Positions 60,822 to 64,000 of a DNA stretch of 64,000 bases are shown piece by piece; within the stretch, counting starts at the first letter, position 1; every line of letters starts with the position of its first letter. A program made the position numbers and the translations under genes. The DNA lies in contig CAJUGX010000002.1 of assembly GCA_910586385.1 (NCBI GenBank), forward strand, positions 62,001 through 126,000. Reading direction: 5' to 3'. This DNA is from an uncultured Christensenella sp. (GTDB lineage Bacteria; Bacillota; Clostridia; Christensenellales; UBA1242). The notes beneath the pieces were generated by a model that saw nothing but the letters and a program-made list of their open reading frames with translations, did not search any database and was not told the origin of the DNA.

Positions 60822-63608
60822 ATGTTTAGATTAGAAAAGAAAAATAAGGAAAAAGTCGTGAAAAAATTGAAACCAAACAAACAAATCAAAAAAAAGAAAC
60901 AAGTTGTGCAAGAGGTCCCAATCATCAGATACCAAACTGACATTGAGCATGGGCTTTCAGAAGAGCAAATCAACGAACGAAAAGAACACAAACTTGTCAA
61001 TGACACAAAAATAAGAACTTCAAACTCTTATTTCTCAATCATCCGAAAAAACATCTTGACAGTGTTCAACATGATTTGGATTGTCATTGCTGTCGCCCTT
61101 ATGTGTGTCGGTGCATGGGGAGATTTGTTGTTTCTCTTTGTCGTCATTGCAAACACGGCCATTTCAATTTTCCAGGAAATCAAATCGAAAATCACTGTCG
61201 AAAAACTTTCTATGGTCTCCGTGCCAAAGATAAAGGTTATGCGCACTGGGCTTCAACTTGAAGTGAAAAGTGAAGACCTCCTTTTGGATGACATCATCCT
61301 GCTTGAAAACGGAAACCAAATTCCTGCAGACTGCATTATCATCGAAGGCAATGTTGAAGCAAATGAGAGCCTGCTCACTGGTGAATCAGTTCCAATCAAA
61401 AAAATCGTAGGAGACACTCTCCTTGCAGGCAGTTTCCTCACTTCTGGCGTGTGCTATGCAAGAGTCGACAAAGTAGGCAAAAACAATTACATCCAAACTG
61501 TCGCAGAAAGGACAAAGGACTTCAAACCACAGACTTCAAACCTTTTCAAAGACCTCAACAGTTTGATAAAAGTCATCATCTTGATTTTGATTCCTGTTGG
61601 AGCACTCACCTTCTGCAAAGAGTTCTTCATCGCAGGGACAAACATAAAAGATTCTATCACAAGCACAAGTGGTGCTCTTGAAGGTATGATTCCTGCCGGG
61701 ATGTATTTGCTTATCACTGTGGGGCTGACAGTTGGAGTCATGAAGCTTGCCAGAAAGAAAACTTTGGTAAAAAACATCTACTCCATAGAAATGCTCGCCC
61801 GTGCCAATGTCCTTTGCCTTGACAAGACAGGCACAATCACTGACGGAACAATGAATGTTGTCGAAACCTCTCTGCAAAACGGAGCGACAATGTTGCAAGT
61901 TGAAGGGATTATGAAAGCGGTGCTCGCAAATCAAAAATCTTCAAACGCAACGAGCGTAGCACTGACCGAACATTTTGGAAAAGACATCGCCTCCATTGCA
62001 AAACATGTCGTTGAATTTTCATCACAGAGAAAATACAGCGCAACAACACTCAGAAATGGAAAAACTTATTATATCGGAGCACCAAGCTTCATTGGTTGCA
62101 AAATTTCCGAAGCACAAATAAAAACCATGAAATTATACATGGAGCAGGGCTTGCGTGTGATCGCTCTTGTTGAAGACAACCATGTTTACAACGAAAAGAG
62201 CGCTGGAAAAGAGGGGAAAATCTTGGCATTCTTCGCTCTTGAAGACCACATAAGAAAAGATGCTATCGAGACAATCGGCTGGTTTAAGCAAAACAATGTC
62301 GAAGTCAAAATCATTTCTGGTGATGACGCTCTCACTGTTTCAAAAATCGCAAAGCGTGTCGGAGTTGAAAACAGCGACAAATATATTTCTCTTGAAGGAA
62401 TGAGTCTTCAAGAAGTCGCACAGATTGCAGACAAGTTTACCGTTTTCGGTCGTGTAACCCCTGAGCAAAAGCATACAATCGTAAAGACCTTGAAGACACA
62501 AGGAAAAGTTGTTGCAATGACAGGTGATGGAGTAAACGACACCCTCGCCCTCAAAGAAGCAAACTGTTCAATCGCCATGGCAGACGGAAGTGAAGTCGCA
62601 AGAAACATCTCTCACCTTGTGCTTATGGAAAGCAATTTCTCCGCCCTTCCATCCATCGTCAAGGAAGGCAGAAAAATTGTCAACAACGTCCAAAACTCAT
62701 CTGTTTTGTACCTGATGAAAACACTGTTTACAATGATTTTGTGTATAACAACGCTCATTCTTCGAATTTCATATCCATTCACACCAAGTCAGATGCTTCT
62801 GCTTGAAATGTTTGTGATTGGTCTCCCTTCATTTATGATGACGTTCCAACCAAACGACGAACTAATCAAGGGAAATTTCATCCCCCAAGTTATGAAAAAG
62901 ACCATCCCTTGTGCAATGCTGATGTTTATAAACATCTTGACAATTGTCATAGTAAAAGAAAACACAACCATACTTTCTGGATCTGAGTACACAACTCTTG
63001 TGACTCTCCTTTTGACAATCATTGGGTTTGTCAACCTCGTGTCAATTTGCTGTCCTCTAAACTGGTATAGAGCATTCTGCTGCATCCTCCCTGGTGTACT
63101 TATCATTGCAGCAGTGATTGGACTTGGAAGTTTCTTCAAGCTGACCGATTTCACTCCTCCAGTCATAACACTTCTTTTGACAATGATTGCCTGCTCAGTG
63201 CTCATCTCAGTGATTGCTTACTTTGTTAAACGCTGGTTCTTAAAAAGAAGACAAGAGGCACTTGCAAACGGAACAAAAGAAAACAAGTTTATGGCAAAAA
63301 TCACAGACATGATTGTAAGATATGAGCAAGATGAATCCACAGAAGAAGTCATCTCAGATATTCAAAAATTGCAACCAATTGAAGACCCTCTCGCACAGCA
63401 GAAGCCAAGGCAGGAGGGCAAACAGACTCAAAAGTCAGTGGCAAAAAAGAAATCTGCATCCGTTGCAACAAAAAGCAGTTCGCCAGCAAAAAGTGTTGCA
63501 AAAAAGAGTGCAAAACCCGCATCTTCAAGCAAAAAATCGACTGCGTCTTCAAAAATTGCAACAAAAAACACTTCTTCAAAAAATAAAAACAATTTGATGA
63601 AAAAATAA
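60822..63608 (+). CDS. P-type cation-transporting ATPase (CtpE-like) with Lys/Ser-rich tail
   Basis: 928 aa. Actuator loop TGES near 187-190, phosphorylation site DKTGT with Asp near 334, nucleotide domain, and TGDGVND hinge near 567-573; ten membrane segments. TM4 has IPAGMYLL instead of the PEGL motif of Ca2+/Mg2+ pumps, in a context ('AVGVMKLARKKTLV') like mycobacterial CtpE and its Firmicutes relatives, for which Ca2+ import or export is proposed; the ion is not certain. Both ends are unusually basic: about 25 residues rich in Lys at the start, and a tail (about 865-928) of Lys, Ser, Ala, Thr and Pro like histone H1, probably disordered. Its -10 ends 5 nt before the ATG. Confidence 0.9.
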   Translation: MFRLEKKNKEKVVKKLKPNKQIKKKKQVVQEVPIIRYQTDIEHGLSEEQINERKEHKLVNDTKIRTSNSYFSIIRKNILTVFNMIWIVIAVALMCVGAWGDLLFLFVVIANTAISIFQEIKSKITVEKLSMVSVPKIKVMRTGLQLEVKSEDLLLDDIILLENGNQIPADCIIIEGNVEANESLLTGESVPIKKIVGDTLLAGSFLTSGVCYARVDKVGKNNYIQTVAERTKDFKPQTSNLFKDLNSLIKVIILILIPVGALTFCKEFFIAGTNIKDSITSTSGALEGMIPAGMYLLITVGLTVGVMKLARKKTLVKNIYSIEMLARANVLCLDKTGTITDGTMNVVETSLQNGATMLQVEGIMKAVLANQKSSNATSVALTEHFGKDIASIAKHVVEFSSQRKYSATTLRNGKTYYIGAPSFIGCKISEAQIKTMKLYMEQGLRVIALVEDNHVYNEKSAGKEGKILAFFALEDHIRKDAIETIGWFKQNNVEVKIISGDDALTVSKIAKRVGVENSDKYISLEGMSLQEVAQIADKFTVFGRVTPEQKHTIVKTLKTQGKVVAMTGDGVNDTLALKEANCSIAMADGSEVARNISHLVLMESNFSALPSIVKEGRKIVNNVQNSSVLYLMKTLFTMILCITTLILRISYPFTPSQMLLLEMFVIGLPSFMMTFQPNDELIKGNFIPQVMKKTIPCAMLMFINILTIVIVKENTTILSGSEYTTLVTLLLTIIGFVNLVSICCPLNWYRAFCCILPGVLIIAAVIGLGSFFKLTDFTPPVITLLLTMIACSVLISVIAYFVKRWFLKRRQEALANGTKENKFMAKITDMIVRYEQDESTEEVISDIQKLQPIEDPLAQQKPRQEGKQTQKSVAKKKSASVATKSSSPAKSVAKKSAKPASSSKKSTASSKIATKNTSSKNKNNLMKK

Positions 63609-63634
63609 AAGAGTAGGAAAATCTACTCTTTTTT
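63606..63634. terminator. bidirectional terminator, P-type ATPase/RecD2-like
   Basis: AAAAGAGTAG/CTACTCTTTT stem with loop GAAAAT, T-rich on the plus strand and A-rich on the other, so T-rich for the minus-strand gene as well. Confidence 0.85.
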
Positions 63635-64000
63635 TATTCAAACATCGTTTTCATTTTCTCATTCGCATTTTCAAGAAGTCTCTTCAAAAGTGTAAATCTT
63701 GTCGCAGTATATTTGTTTGAAACCATCCTATGCAAGTATTGCTTTTCACCGACTATGACAACCATTTTCTTTGCACGAGTGACCGCAGTATAAATCAAAT
63801 TTCGTGTCAAGATTATGCTTGGCCCGGCGATTGCTGGGATGATGATTGTGTCAAATTCCGAGCCCTGACTTTTGTGAATTGTAATCGCATAAGAAAGCGA
63901 CAAATCAATAAGGTCTGGTCGTGTATAAAGACAAATTCTCCCATCTTCAAACTCGACAATCACCTCACTTGTCTGAGGGTCAACAGTTTGAATGATGCCG
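63634..64000 (-). CDS. RecD2-like helicase, C-terminal part (5' end beyond the window)
   Basis: 122 codons, open to the right edge. 'YAITIHKSQGSEFDTIIIPA' is the motif V region and 'LIYTAVTRAKKMVVIVGE' motif VI of superfamily 1B RecD/TraA-type helicases; the UvrD_C_2 domain ends about 25 residues before the stop, as in Firmicutes RecD2. RecD2 is a 5'-3' DNA helicase linked to mismatch repair and fork control. N-terminal Walker site not visible. Confidence 0.85.
   Translation of the reverse strand, partial: GIIQTVDPQTSEVIVEFEDGRICLYTRPDLIDLSLSYAITIHKSQGSEFDTIIIPAIAGPSIILTRNLIYTAVTRAKKMVVIVGEKQYLHRMVSNKYTATRFTLLKRLLENANEKMKTMFE

Overview
The window is a low-G+C chromosomal segment of a Gram-positive, spore-forming-lineage Firmicute, most likely an uncultured gut Clostridia (a Christensenellales-like relative is my guess; taxonomy is inference). 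The sequence support is spoIIID, a SpoIIQ-like M23 protein and a YwmB-like gene in the order known from Bacillus, a SpoVB-type flippase, lipobox lipoproteins, a VanW protein, the DUF421/DUF4363 pair, and the glmU-pth-mfd gene order. About 33 of 38 genes are on the minus strand. I see no rRNA, tRNA, CRISPR array, insertion sequence or prophage.

Layout. 1-9.1 kb (minus): a PRC-barrel protein, a VirB4-type ATPase with a PrgI-like membrane N terminus, and the first 1839 codons of a giant lipoprotein that runs off the left edge. 9.2-21.0 kb: housekeeping genes (DUF1858 protein, MFS transporter, HflX, a small lipoprotein, WalJ-type MBL hydrolase, DUF1653, UvrA, an unknown protein, UvrB, an RBBP9-type hydrolase) ending in a divergent pair of paralogous small winged-helix/membrane proteins. 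21.0-41.8 kb: one 6644-codon lipoprotein gene (nearly a third of the window) followed 20 nt later by radC, with AT-rich spacers on both sides. 42.1-48.1 kb: sporulation/envelope cluster (spoIIID, acpP, spoIIQ-like, ywmB-like, small membrane proteins, LPG-synthase-type flippase, PrsA-like foldase). 48.2-52.7 kb: mfd, pth and a degenerate GlmU-like gene in a tight operon. 52.8-64 kb: a secreted/anchored protein, DUF4363-DUF421, SpoVB-like flippase, a small LysM protein, VTT protein, VanW protein, CCA-adding enzyme, a divergent P-type ATPase and the C-terminal end of a RecD2-like helicase.

How the genes may work together. Two huge secreted lipoproteins share the same architecture: lipobox, beta-sandwich-like N-terminal part, then 'NPY/DL...GNG' lead-ins followed by GGxVG (GLUG-like) beta-helix repeats. 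They presumably form long surface fibres or adhesins. The window also encodes plausible support functions: a PrsA-like foldase, cell-wall proteins (VanW, LysM, M23), and the orphan VirB4/PrgI fusion directly upstream of one giant gene. A functional link between the VirB4 protein and the giant protein is inference from adjacency only.

The most striking non-coding pattern is that at many genes a good -10 (often with -35) lies only 4-9 nt before the ATG and no usable Shine-Dalgarno can be on the mRNA (hflX, uvrB, glmU-like, vanW, P-type ATPase, flippase, mbl and others). This suggests leaderless or nearly leaderless transcription alongside ordinary GGAGG-led genes. Start codons were reset from the longest open frame wherever an RBS or promoter decided otherwise (uvrA, radC, both complete lipoproteins, spoIIID, acpP, ywmB-like, glmU-like, spoVB-like).
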